From positions 1-23,104 of the IMG/VR virus record IMGVR_UViG_3300037041_000549: a DNA stretch of 23,104 nucleotides. One strand, 5' to 3'. A program made the position numbers and the translations under genes. Source of the stretch: a virus. The notes below the pieces were generated by a model, which was not told the origin of the DNA, did not search any database, and saw only the letters and a program-made list of their open reading frames with translations. This document shows positions 1 to 6,929 of this stretch, piece by piece (within the stretch, counting starts at the first letter, position 1; the number at the start of each line of letters is the position of its first letter).

Positions 1-38
1 CTCAGCATGGTACAGTGTTGCACATAACCCCCACTTTG

Positions 39-371
39 TCAGGTCACGATCCGCGCACTCACCCGCGCTGTCAGGCCATTGGCCGCGCTGGCGATGGTGC
101 TGATGAAGTCGCCAGGGTTCAGCACCTGCCCAATCATCTCAGGGCAAAGGTACGTCTCGTCGGGCTGCACCGTCTTGGTGTCGATGATCAGGTTGTCATT
201 GCCAGCCGTCCCGCCGACCGTCACGAGGTTGACCGAGAAGGTCCGGGCCACCGCGTCATTGTTGGTCACGGTGAACTTGTCCAGTATTGTCCGGGCTGCG
301 GTGCTGGTGTATTGCGTCGTTTGAACGGCCTCAAGCTCCTTGGAGATGATGGCTTGTACTGTTACGGTCAT
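39..371 (-). CDS. Small beta-rich virion-associated protein (110 aa)
   Basis: Last complete gene of the leftward late operon. The start ATG overlaps the stop of the upstream gene as ATGA. The product has no signal peptide, membrane segment or cysteine cluster apart from one Cys in the YLCPEM segment. It alternates short beta-like stretches (FTVTNND, FSVNLVTVGG, LIIDTKTVQPDET) and ends in an Ala-rich segment (FISTIASAANGLTARVSARIVT). From memory, short proteins with this 'N-terminal TYYTS..., then PGDFISTIA...' pattern occur beside neck and tail genes of many phages, where they are usually annotated as hypothetical. A virion or assembly role is inferred from that and from its place after the gp10-like and C1q-like genes. 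No enzymatic motif is seen. Confidence 0.75.
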   Translation of the reverse strand: MTVTVQAIISKELEAVQTTQYTSTAARTILDKFTVTNNDAVARTFSVNLVTVGGTAGNDNLIIDTKTVQPDETYLCPEMIGQVLNPGDFISTIASAANGLTARVSARIVT

Positions 372-1237
372 TGGAAGCCCTCGATGTTATTCGATACTGT
401 CAGGATTATAGAAGGTATGCCGGGATGCGGCGCGGCGGCGGCTGTGGCCTCGAGGCGCACACCGAGATTGGTGACCGAAAACACCAGCTCTACATAGTCG
501 CCAGTTTTGAGATCAAAAAAGTAATTCAGCGAAACGAATATCTCGGCGTTGTTGCCCTTAATCCGCACTTGGCTGGCGGAGTCGGTCACGTCCACGCCGT
601 TGAGCCTGAACCACAGATAGAATTCCTGATCCGTCGCCACCGTCGAGTCGAGCTGGATGGAAGTCTGGAAGTTGTAGATCCCCTCGGTGTCCACATAGAC
701 GCGGCTGGTCGTGGTTCCAATGTAGACGCCCTGGCTCAACTGCGTCGAGTTATAGGTGATCAGCTTGGCCGTGTTGATGGCCGTGGCGGTCTGTATCGTG
801 GTGTCGTAAAACGCCCCATAGCGCGAGCGCTTGAACTCGCGTGGCGGCGGTGCCAGCGCCAGCAGCTCCACGGCCTGCGTGAGCGTAGATATGGCATCGA
901 GTGCTTGCGTCCCCTTGGCCTCGGCAATAGCGCAGCACAGCGCGGCATCCTGCGCCAGTTGAGCGATGGCTTGCAGCGCCTGCGTTGCCCGATCCTCGGC
1001 AGCGCCTGAATTGATGGCCGCCGTCTGGGCAATCTCGGCCAGCGACTGTAGCGCTTGGATGGCTTTGTTGTCGGCCTGCCCTGCCATGATGAACAGGTCA
1101 TTAATGACATCTGGCGCTAGCGGCTCGACCACTGCAAACAGATTCTCAAAAGTCCGGATCATTTGATGGTCGGGCAGGAACTCCGCGAGCTGTTCGCGGG
1201 TCAGTTTCAACGGTGGCGTGTACTTTGAGCCGGCCAT
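368..1237 (-). CDS. Virion protein with Ala-rich helical repeats and C1q/TNF-like C-terminal domain (289 aa)
   Basis: Residues about 55-130 contain three imperfect tandem units of about 26 residues, each with a core like (K/T)xxQAL(Q/D)(S/A)(I/L), predicted helical and probably oligomerising. A PPP linker near residue 132 leads into a beta-rich domain, about 134-289. Its features YGAFYDTTIQTA, GVYIGTTTSRVYV, GIYNFQTSIQL, WFRLNGVDV and GDYVELVFSV are the pattern of C1q/TNF-like jelly-roll domains common in phage structural proteins. Such domains usually trimerise, which fits a short fibre, head spike or adhesin. The gene starts within the stop of the gp10-like gene (TGATG overlap), so the two are probably translationally coupled. 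The fold call rests on pattern, not on a search. The receptor or partner is unknown. Confidence 0.75.
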   Translation of the reverse strand: MAGSKYTPPLKLTREQLAEFLPDHQMIRTFENLFAVVEPLAPDVINDLFIMAGQADNKAIQALQSLAEIAQTAAINSGAAEDRATQALQAIAQLAQDAALCCAIAEAKGTQALDAISTLTQAVELLALAPPPREFKRSRYGAFYDTTIQTATAINTAKLITYNSTQLSQGVYIGTTTSRVYVDTEGIYNFQTSIQLDSTVATDQEFYLWFRLNGVDVTDSASQVRIKGNNAEIFVSLNYFFDLKTGDYVELVFSVTNLGVRLEATAAAAPHPGIPSIILTVSNNIEGFQ

Positions 1238-2643
1238 CAGTACGCCAGCCCTTCGGCAGTGACTTCAAGGCGCAGGAAAGCCACATGCGCGTCACTATCG
1301 CCACGGAACCGCTGCATTCTCATGTTCCGCATAGACCCCATGCGGAACCACACCAAGCGTTTGTTGGTCTGGCCGATGCTGCCGACGCGGATACTCTGCT
1401 CTTGGCTCCACGTCAGGCCATCGAGCGAGTAGCTGGTGGCGATGAAAGGATCTTGCCCCAGCGCCACGCGACCCGGCAGGGCCACAAGCTCCATCTGATT
1501 GATGATGGTGCCGAGGCTGTTGTTGTAAATGATGATCGTGCCGAACTCCCAGCGTACCTTCTCGCCCCAATGCGTGCCGATGGTGTCCACGGTGCGACCG
1601 ATGGTCGTGGAGGTCGGATCTTCGACGTTCCAGCGGTCGTAACACCAGACATAGCTCTCGGCCTTGAACCGGGCGATACCTTGAATGGCTGTCACCATCT
1701 TGAACCATATCGGCTGGCCCAACACCTCGGAGGCGGCAGCGTCGAACACCAGCGTTTGGTCTGGAAGGTGGAACATCAGATGTCGGTGCGCCCGGTCGTT
1801 GCGGGCCTCCAGCAGACAGCCGGCCAGCGTGGCTTCACCGTAGCCTAGCAGGATCTCGTCGATTTCCTGCGTGCTGATCTTCTGCGTGTTGGCGTTCTGC
1901 GCGACGTATATGCCTGGTGCTTCATTGCGGCCGCCACCAACAAACGCGATAGCATCGAGGAACACGCAGCAGGTATGCGTGCCGATAGTGCCTTTCTGTA
2001 TCTGCGCGCCGTCCACCGGCTGGAACGGAAACTGTAGGGTACTGCCGACGTTCTCAAACACCTCGATGGTGTAACGGTTGAGCGCGTTGGCTTCGTTACG
2101 GATCTTGAGCAGTGCCTTGATAGGATCAGGATCAAGCTCGTTTGACGCATAGGCGAACGGCAACACGTTCAGCGGGTTCAGGATGTCAGTAACGATAAGG
2201 AACTGGCCATCAGTCGTCATGAAATAGCCGTCGATCCAGATGACATCGAGGACGGTGCCGATGTTCGGGTCTGTTACCTGCGTGAGCGTTGTTCCGTCCC
2301 AGTAGAACAGCTTGCCACCAGACGCGATAGCAAGGCGGTCGAACGAGTAGGTCATCGTGACATAGCCGCTACCGCCAACGTCGCCCAGAACGGAAACAGA
2401 GCCGTCCTGCGCGATGCTTACGAGCTTTGTCCCCATGACGCGATACAGCACATCATTCCAACTGATTCCACCGCGCCCAATGCCTGGGCCAGTGCCGTAG
2501 CTCACCAGTCCATCCGTCGGCCTCAGAAACTCATTCGACACGCCGCTTTGCTTTGGCACCGGCATCATGTTGACCGGGTAGCTCGTCCGCAGGTCCGGGC
2601 CGTTGTCGCTGTAGATGCCGGATACAATCGGTATTTGTGGCAT
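1237..2643 (-). CDS. P22 gp10-like packaged DNA stabilisation (tail hub) protein
   Basis: The 468-residue product aligns by eye along its length with P22 gp10 (about 472 residues). It has the N-terminal PVNMMPVPKQSG followed by a short Gly/Pro segment, the VGGSGYVTMTYSFDRLAIA-type blade, and late landmarks QIQKGTIGTHTC, GIYVAQNANTQKI, HLMFHLPDQTLVFDAA and RLVWFRMG. In P22, gp10 forms the hexameric hub below gp4, closes the portal after packaging and links it to the tail needle and tailspikes. The upstream Lys-rich gene ends just before it, with the stop inside the AGGTGA Shine-Dalgarno. A gp4-like gene lies upstream in the same operon, as expected. No truncation or frameshift is seen. Confidence 0.93.
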   Translation of the reverse strand: MPQIPIVSGIYSDNGPDLRTSYPVNMMPVPKQSGVSNEFLRPTDGLVSYGTGPGIGRGGISWNDVLYRVMGTKLVSIAQDGSVSVLGDVGGSGYVTMTYSFDRLAIASGGKLFYWDGTTLTQVTDPNIGTVLDVIWIDGYFMTTDGQFLIVTDILNPLNVLPFAYASNELDPDPIKALLKIRNEANALNRYTIEVFENVGSTLQFPFQPVDGAQIQKGTIGTHTCCVFLDAIAFVGGGRNEAPGIYVAQNANTQKISTQEIDEILLGYGEATLAGCLLEARNDRAHRHLMFHLPDQTLVFDAAASEVLGQPIWFKMVTAIQGIARFKAESYVWCYDRWNVEDPTSTTIGRTVDTIGTHWGEKVRWEFGTIIIYNNSLGTIINQMELVALPGRVALGQDPFIATSYSLDGLTWSQEQSIRVGSIGQTNKRLVWFRMGSMRNMRMQRFRGDSDAHVAFLRLEVTAEGLAY

Positions 2644-2646
2644 GGT

Positions 2647-3042
2647 TCACCTGTATCGGGCTGTTTTCTTTGCAATCTTCTTGGGCTGCTTGGACACCTG
2701 CTTGCCGGCCTTGGTGGCCTCGCGCTTGGCCCGCGTCGTGGCAGCGTACTCCTGTGAACTCAGCGCCTCGCGGGCAGCCTTTGGCAAGTAGCGCTCGCCT
2801 GTGGCCTTTGGGCCTTGCGTTGATGGCTTGCCAGACTTTGTTCCCCATTCCTCGCCGGTCCACTTGCTTAGCGACTTTTGCGCTTTCGTCTTGCCGCCAG
2901 TGTATCCACCGCCAGCCTTCTCATACTCCTGCGCCACCAGCTGGGCCTTGCGGGCAGACCACTGCCCTGCTTTGCCGCCCTTGGTGCCGGCCATGACGCG
3001 CTTCTTGATGCGCTCTCGCAGTGCGTTGTCGGTGTAGGCCAT
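2647..3042 (-). CDS. Lys-rich small phage protein, DUF5872-like (131 aa from ATG)
   Basis: I place the start at the ATG at 3042, which overlaps the TAA of the upstream gene (TAATG). A GTG six bases earlier would add two residues but is less convincing. The protein is very basic. It begins AYTDNALRERIKKRVMAG and contains the conserved-looking block KWTGEEWGTKSGKPSTQG, then ATGERYLPKAAREAL, and a Lys/Arg-rich tail (KQVSKQPKKIAKKTARYR). From memory this block is the signature of a family of unknown function (DUF5872) shared by phages and some large eukaryotic viruses; that assignment was not searched. Its place among capsid and neck genes and its charge suggest a virion protein that contacts packaged DNA, which is inference. 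Confidence 0.8.
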   Translation of the reverse strand: MAYTDNALRERIKKRVMAGTKGGKAGQWSARKAQLVAQEYEKAGGGYTGGKTKAQKSLSKWTGEEWGTKSGKPSTQGPKATGERYLPKAAREALSSQEYAATTRAKREATKAGKQVSKQPKKIAKKTARYR

Positions 3043-3332
3043 TACCACTTCACCTTGTCGGCCCAGTAGGCGGCGCTCATCTTTCCTTTGCTGATGTTCT
3101 TGGCATGGCGAGACTTGAAAGACTCGCGCTTTTGCTTCATGCGCTCAGATTCACCAGCTTTTGGTTTGCCTGCCGTTTCTGCGCCTTGCTCGCCAAAGCG
3201 AATAGTCTTTATCTTGTCGCCTTCTTTGGCGACCACGATATGCGACTTTTTCGGATGGCCCGGCGTGCGCTTCGGCTTGTTGTAGCCTGAAACGCCAGCG
3301 CGAGCGAGACGCGGATCTTTTTTGGTAGGCAT
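3042..3332 (-). CDS. Lys-rich small phage protein, DUF6321-like (96 aa)
   Basis: A short basic protein beginning MPTKKDPRLARAGVSGYNKPKRTP. A HPKKSHIVVAKEGDKIKTIRFGEQG-type segment is followed by GKPKAGESERMKQKRESFKSRHAK and the end SAAYWADKVKW. A good Shine-Dalgarno (GAGGG) precedes the ATG. From memory this is a compact family of unknown function found in phages, probably DUF6321, often next to the DUF5872-like gene as here. The segment around IRFGEQGAETAG looks like a small beta domain flanked by basic tails. There is no catalytic or metal-binding pattern. It is coupled to the downstream Lys-rich gene by a TAATG overlap. A structural or DNA-binding role in the head is inferred from charge and location only. 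Confidence 0.8.
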   Translation of the reverse strand: MPTKKDPRLARAGVSGYNKPKRTPGHPKKSHIVVAKEGDKIKTIRFGEQGAETAGKPKAGESERMKQKRESFKSRHAKNISKGKMSAAYWADKVKW

Positions 3333-3342
3333 TGGATGGCCC

Positions 3343-3798
3343 TCAGCCGACGCGGTACCAGCTGTTGGTTGCTTGGTAGAACCGGAACTTCACGAAGTCG
3401 CCAGCCGCCAGCACCAGCACGTTACCGTAGATGTTCGCTGCACCGTTGGGCGCGAGCGTAAATCCGGCTATCTGCTGCGTGGTCGTGATCAGCACCTCGG
3501 TGCCGTCTGGCGTGCCGGTGTTCAGTGGCAGCGTGACAGTGCCAGTCGCCAACGCACCAGCAGGTTGTATCAAGATCCACTGAGCCTGTGAGACTGGCGA
3601 AGGCACAGCGTAGTTAAAGCCTGTTCCCGGTGTGACAAGCGTGGTCGCTACGGTAGGCGCTGCGAAAGTCTGCTGGAAGTATTGCAGCAGTGCGCTGATT
3701 GGCAGGCGGCGAGCGTCGCCGTTGTTCGGCGTGTAGATCGGCAACTGGTCGCCAGCGCTGACTTGATTGAGTAATGGGAGCTGATTGATATACGGCAT
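3343..3798 (-). CDS. Small fibre-like or decoration virion protein (151 aa)
   Basis: The N-terminus (residues 1-45: INQLPLLNQVSAGDQLPIYTPNNGDARRLPISALLQYFQ) resembles the short attachment module at the start of many phage head- and tail-fibre proteins, where a target-binding strand pair is followed by an amphipathic helix. The rest is beta-rich (TVTLPLNTGTPDGTEVLI, then NGAANIYGNVLVL) and ends in KFRFYQATNSWYRVG. That ending is distantly like the C-terminus of the 200-residue protein encoded just after the coat gene. The gene sits directly after the gp4-like neck gene with a TGAGG ribosome site. It is probably a surface or neck-associated component. Exact location and ligand cannot be read from sequence. 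Confidence 0.7.
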   Translation of the reverse strand: MPYINQLPLLNQVSAGDQLPIYTPNNGDARRLPISALLQYFQQTFAAPTVATTLVTPGTGFNYAVPSPVSQAQWILIQPAGALATGTVTLPLNTGTPDGTEVLITTTQQIAGFTLAPNGAANIYGNVLVLAAGDFVKFRFYQATNSWYRVG

Positions 3799-3807
3799 GG
3801 CGCGGCC

Positions 3808-4290
3808 TCAGTTGTTGTATTGCAGCCAGCCGTCAGGGCCAGCGTCCACCGGATCAACCGGACGTTGTACAAATGGCTGGTCGATGTTCCACGGCTTGTT
3901 GCCTGCACCGACCGGCAGCGTATCGGGAAATTGTTGCTCTGGCGGAACAGCGGCGCGGGAGAGCAGCGTATTATAGCCTTGGCGGGCTGTGGATTTTGTC
4001 TCGGCCATGACGGCACGGCCGTAGCTTGGCGCGAGCCGGCTTGCCAGGTTGCAGATGATCGCCTCGTTGGCGCTGTCAGGCACCAGCGTCTGTTCGTTTA
4101 AACTGGAATTCTGCGGGCTGCCCGGCAGCGGGTAGCCGAGACGGATGCCCTTGGCGTTCCATTCGGCCATCATCGCATCGAGGCGGCGCATGGCGCTCTC
4201 AAGCTGCTGCGGTTGGAGGTCAAACGTATACGACGCCAGTCCGATTTCCTCGAAGGCGGCCTCGACGAATTGACGCTTGGAATATCCCAT
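3808..4290 (-). CDS. P22 gp4-like tail accessory / head-completion protein
   Basis: The 160-residue product matches P22 gp4 (166 residues). It has an N-terminal helix with AAFEEIGLAS, then the diagnostic LQPQQLESAMRRLDAMMAEW followed by GIRLGYPLP, then ANEAIICNLASRLAPSYGR and a PVGAGNKPW segment corresponding to the MPTGSGNS region of gp4. In P22, gp4 monomers bind the bottom of the portal ring after packaging and form the platform for gp10. The start ATG lies one base beyond the TGA of the upstream HeH-like gene, and the GAGGG Shine-Dalgarno lies inside that gene's end. The gp10-like gene follows in the same operon, giving a complete P22-type neck module. The C-terminal tail is Pro/Asp-rich. 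Confidence 0.92.
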   Translation of the reverse strand: MGYSKRQFVEAAFEEIGLASYTFDLQPQQLESAMRRLDAMMAEWNAKGIRLGYPLPGSPQNSSLNEQTLVPDSANEAIICNLASRLAPSYGRAVMAETKSTARQGYNTLLSRAAVPPEQQFPDTLPVGAGNKPWNIDQPFVQRPVDPVDAGPDGWLQYNN

Positions 4291-4291
4291 T

Positions 4292-4651
4292 TCAGCCCTC
4301 CAGCGCTTCGTTGATGCGCCTCAGCAGCAATTTATCACCCGTCCGACCGTCGAACTTGACGCCCAACTCGCGGGCCTTTTCTTCAAGTTCTGCGCGTGTC
4401 GGCGGCGCGTTGTCCTCTGATACAGTATCGACCACTGCTGGCTCTGGTTCAACAATGGCGGCCGCCTGTGGTGCTTCCTTCGGTGTGATACCTTTGGATG
4501 CGGCCACAGCGGCCTCAAGAGTAGGATGCCAGCCCCGGTCGAGGCTGTTGGCCAAGGAGCGCTTGTCAAACACCTCAAGCACGCTATAGGTCGTCCCCGA
4601 CTTGAGCCGGTATTTGCCTGGTACTTTGTAGAGTGCGTGCTTTGCGCCCAT
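4292..4651 (-). CDS. Small protein with C-terminal HeH/SAP-like helical domain (119 aa)
   Basis: The N-terminal half (residues 1-55) contains GKYRLKSGTTYSVLEVFDKRSL and a WHPTLEAAVAAS segment. A Pro/Glu/Ala-rich linker runs about 56-82. Residues about 83-119, with PPTRAELEEKARELGVKFDGRTGDKLLLRRI, have the helix-extension-helix pattern of HeH/SAP/LEM-like motifs ('LxxxAxxLGVxxxxxxxxxxLxxxI'). These are frequently found in small phage head proteins and in Rho-like nucleic-acid binders. The gene lies between the Lys-rich gene at 4655 (3-base gap) and the gp4-like gene. A likely role is DNA or protein contact during head completion. No membrane segment or catalytic residues are visible, and the function is not established. 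Confidence 0.75.
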   Translation of the reverse strand: MGAKHALYKVPGKYRLKSGTTYSVLEVFDKRSLANSLDRGWHPTLEAAVAASKGITPKEAPQAAAIVEPEPAVVDTVSEDNAPPTRAELEEKARELGVKFDGRTGDKLLLRRINEALEG

Positions 4652-4654
4652 AGG

Positions 4655-4855
4655 TCACATGCCTTTTTTGGTCTTGGTCATTTTCTTTTTCGGAGCAGGC
4701 TTAGGAGCCTTGGAAGGCTTGCCGGCTTTCATTGCAGCGTCGCGCGCCACGTTGAGAGCGATGGCAACGGCTTGCTTCTTGGGACGGCCAGCCTTTTCTT
4801 CCATCTTGATATTCTTGCCGATAGTGTCGCGGCTGTAGCCTTTCTTGAGTGGCAT
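4655..4855 (-). CDS. Lys-rich small phage protein, DUF6496-like (66 aa)
   Basis: This basic protein begins MPLKKGYSRDTIGKNI and continues KMEEKAGRPKKQAVAIALNVA, then a Lys/Pro/Ala tail (KPSKAPKPAPKKKMTKTKKG). The 'GxPxKQAVAIAL' block is, from memory, a conserved motif of small phage proteins of unknown function (DUF6496-like); I could not search this. The ATG overlaps the TAA of the 30-residue gene upstream (TAATG), with AAGGGA as ribosome site. Its neighbours are head and neck genes. The charge and the low-complexity tail fit a DNA-associated virion protein, but that is inference. Confidence 0.75.
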   Translation of the reverse strand: MPLKKGYSRDTIGKNIKMEEKAGRPKKQAVAIALNVARDAAMKAGKPSKAPKPAPKKKMTKTKKGM

Positions 4856-4947
4856 TATTTCATTCCCTTTTTCTTGCCGCCGTTCTTGGTGCCGCCTTTC
4901 GGCTTAGGTACGCCAGGCTTGGCGCTGCATGAGCTGGACTTCTTCAT
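4855..4947 (-). CDS. 30-residue Lys/Gly-rich protein
   Basis: A very short gene read directly from the minus strand. The product begins MKKSSSCSAKPGVPK and continues PKGGTKNGGKKKGMK. A clear Shine-Dalgarno (GGGAG, 8 bases before the ATG) lies upstream, and the TAA overlaps the ATG of the next Lys-rich gene (TAATG), the same coupling seen elsewhere in this operon. It lies just downstream of the UUCG-loop hairpin at 4971-4986. The single Cys and the 'KPGVPKPKGGTKNGGKKK' repeat-like stretch suggest a nucleic-acid-binding tail. Function unknown. Confidence rests on start, ribosome site and coupling rather than on homology. Confidence 0.6.
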   Translation of the reverse strand: MKKSSSCSAKPGVPKPKGGTKNGGKKKGMK

Positions 4948-4970
4948 TGTAGGCACTCCCAAAAGTAGCA

Positions 4971-4986
4971 GGGGGCCGAAGCCCCC
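4971..4986 (-). terminator. UUCG-tetraloop hairpin, partial terminator
   Basis: Read on the minus strand the sequence is GGGGGC-TTCG-GCCCCC, a six-base-pair all-GC stem closed by a UUCG tetraloop, followed by TGCTACTTTT. It lies in the gap between the 200-residue decoration-like gene and the 30-residue gene, right after the coat/decoration pair. The downstream T tract is short and interrupted, so it probably acts as an attenuator or an RNA-stabilising 3' end that lifts coat expression above the neck genes, not as a full stop. Confidence 0.6.
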
Positions 4987-4997
4987 CGCGCTTTGCA

Positions 4998-5600
4998 TCA
5001 GCCGATGCGGTAGGTTACGAACGTGTCAGCCGCAGTTTTGCGCGTGCGGAACAGCGCGGCCGTGGTAATTGCAACAACGGCAGGGCCGCTGATGTTGTTG
5101 CCGGAGGCTGCGTTCGTGATAGTCACGGTGTTTGAGCCAGTTGAGTTATTAATCAATGCCCAGTCAAAATACTGATTAATATCAAACTGTGACGCATCAT
5201 CCATGTCTGCGCCGTTGGGCAACAGAACAGCGATGGTAGCGCCAGTGGTTTGCGTCGTAGTAATGATTCCAGATATAACCTGTGCGCTAGTCAACGTACC
5301 GGCAGCGTTCTGAGTGGTTGGAGCGCCCTGATAGGCAACGCCAGACACAACAGGAGCAACGCCGATGCTGTACAGCACGTCGCCGGGGCCGGGGCTGATG
5401 GCCAGCGTGGCTCCGTCGGCGTAGGGGCCGAGGATCTGATAGCCGGTGAACGTGGCCTCAAGGCTTTCCTGCACTGGGTAGTTTGGGAAGCCAACCAGTT
5501 CAAACACCTGAACCTGAGCCAGGCTGTAGAGTGCGATAGACTGGCCAGCAGTGAGGGTAACTTGAGCGCTACCATTTGCGAATGCAATAGAGTTAGACAT
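4998..5600 (-). CDS. Putative capsid decoration protein (200 aa)
   Basis: This is the gene immediately downstream of the coat gene, with a strong ribosome site (AAAGGAGA, 7 bases before ATG), as expected for an abundant virion protein. The product is almost entirely beta-rich. Residues 1-90 contain VTLTAGQSIALYSLAQVQVFEL, ATFTGYQILG and SPGPGDVLYSIGVAP. After a Gly/Ala/Thr linker (about 90-115) a second beta domain ends TITNAASGNNISGPAVV...FVTYRIG. There are no cysteines, membrane segments or enzymatic motifs. Its place, size and expression signal suggest a head decoration or stabilising protein, possibly trimeric. This is inference from context. The C-terminal domain is faintly similar to that of the fibre-like protein at 3343-3798. 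Confidence 0.72.
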   Translation of the reverse strand: MSNSIAFANGSAQVTLTAGQSIALYSLAQVQVFELVGFPNYPVQESLEATFTGYQILGPYADGATLAISPGPGDVLYSIGVAPVVSGVAYQGAPTTQNAAGTLTSAQVISGIITTTQTTGATIAVLLPNGADMDDASQFDINQYFDWALINNSTGSNTVTITNAASGNNISGPAVVAITTAALFRTRKTAADTFVTYRIG

Positions 5601-5622
5601 TGTGTTGTCTCCTTTGTCCGAA

Positions 5623-6906
5623 TTACGGCTGGCCGAAGATCAAGATACCGGACATCTCGGGTTGCTTGTTCACAACGCCAAACAGAGTGTCGAGACGGTA
5701 TTTGATGTTCATGTTGTTGATGTCGTAGAACTTCTGCATCACAAGTTCAATGCCCTGATCGGTAGTACCGCGCATGACAGCCACGCCAGCGTCAGCAGGT
5801 ACTGCATAACGGCCGGGCAGGATTTCAAGCGCATCGCGCTGCCAGAACGGGTTGATCGTGGTGGCGTTGGCGTTGAGCCAGGTGATGGCTGCGGCTGCGT
5901 TGGGCGCAGTGACAACGACGTTCTGGTATTGCAGCTCGGAATCGGTACCGCCTTGAGCAGAAACGATTGCAGGGCTGATGACCATTTGCGTGCCGTTGAC
6001 GATGCTGATGACGCGGAACGTCTTATCGCGGCCAGTCGACTGCTTGGTGATGTGGTGTACAGCTTCCACGTCCTCGATGGTGAACGCGTCGCCAGCAGCG
6101 ATGCCGACCGTGTTGGATACGGTGACAGTCTGGAAACGGTTGTCAACGTTCGACACTTCGCCAGTGACCGAAACGGAGGTTGCAGTGGGCACCCAGAAGT
6201 TGCCAGCAGCGGCAAGCGTGCTGATCGTGGTAACACCACCAGCAGCAGCGGCCAGACGGTTTGCGTAGTCCATCTTGAACGTCTCGAAGCCAGCAACCAT
6301 ACCGACGAAGCTGCGCTCGTAGGCGTTGTTAGACTTGTTGCCGTTGAAGGAGCGAGCGCCAGTGCCTGCGCCGGTAGCGATGTTGCCAGCCAAACCGTTG
6401 TAGTCACGGCTGGAGAGCGCAAGGCTACGGTCGAAGTTGGGAACGCCCTGCTCGTTCATCAGCGCGTCGGCTTGTGCTACGTCGTCGTAGTCGCCAGCGC
6501 CGCCAGTGATGGGAACAACCAACGTGCCTTGAGCCGAAGCGACGTTCAGCATGGCGACGTTGATGTCAGAAGCCAGCTTCTGCTTGGCGCTTTCGCCCAG
6601 GCGTTGCTCTTGCAGAGCATCGCGCAGTTCTTGCGCGTTCATGATCCACGGTACCGAACGGCTGAAGCCGATGGTGGAAGGAACAGACAACTGCGTGTAG
6701 TCAACGAAGTTTGCCGTCATGTCAGTGCCCGAAAAGGACTGGCTGATGTACGGCTGTGGGCGCCAGATGACGTTGTTGGTGCGGGCCATCATCGTCTGGT
6801 CGGTGTTGTAAACTGATACGTTCTTGCTCAGGACGAGAAGGTCGTTAAAACCTTCGAGGATATCTTCAAACGCTACGCGTTCTTCTTTGGAAAATGAGTT
6901 TGCCAT
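5623..6906 (-). CDS. Major capsid protein, P22 coat (gp5)-like
   Basis: The 427-residue product matches P22 coat protein (430 residues) by several landmarks. The N-terminal region has a RTNNVIWRPQPY segment equivalent to P22 RSSNTIWMPVEQ. Residues around 255-270 read SNVDNRFQTVTVSNTVGI, equivalent to NVDNRFATVTLSATTGM in the P22 telokin-like I-domain region. The late block TTINPFWQRDALEILPG corresponds to TNVFWADDAIRIVSQP. The fold is therefore HK97-like with an inserted I-domain. The protein forms the icosahedral shell and is assembled on the scaffold encoded just upstream. A strong AGGAG Shine-Dalgarno precedes the ATG. No maturation protease gene is seen nearby, in keeping with P22-type assembly. 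Confidence 0.93.
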   Translation of the reverse strand: MANSFSKEERVAFEDILEGFNDLLVLSKNVSVYNTDQTMMARTNNVIWRPQPYISQSFSGTDMTANFVDYTQLSVPSTIGFSRSVPWIMNAQELRDALQEQRLGESAKQKLASDINVAMLNVASAQGTLVVPITGGAGDYDDVAQADALMNEQGVPNFDRSLALSSRDYNGLAGNIATGAGTGARSFNGNKSNNAYERSFVGMVAGFETFKMDYANRLAAAAGGVTTISTLAAAGNFWVPTATSVSVTGEVSNVDNRFQTVTVSNTVGIAAGDAFTIEDVEAVHHITKQSTGRDKTFRVISIVNGTQMVISPAIVSAQGGTDSELQYQNVVVTAPNAAAAITWLNANATTINPFWQRDALEILPGRYAVPADAGVAVMRGTTDQGIELVMQKFYDINNMNIKYRLDTLFGVVNKQPEMSGILIFGQP

Positions 6907-6929
6907 GATAGGCGTCTCCTAAAATTGAT

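Noticed and set aside
1-38. Start of another leftward gene at the left edge
   Set aside because: An ATG at 8-6 is possible but too little sequence remains to support a gene; the ATG further upstream is followed by a stop after seven codons.
3043-3048. GTG start for the DUF5872-like gene
   Set aside because: The ATG at 3042 forms the TAATG coupling seen at other junctions in this operon.
5602-6816. 404-codon plus-strand open frame
   Set aside because: Antisense shadow of the coat gene; the coat reading has clear P22 gp5 landmarks and a strong ribosome site.
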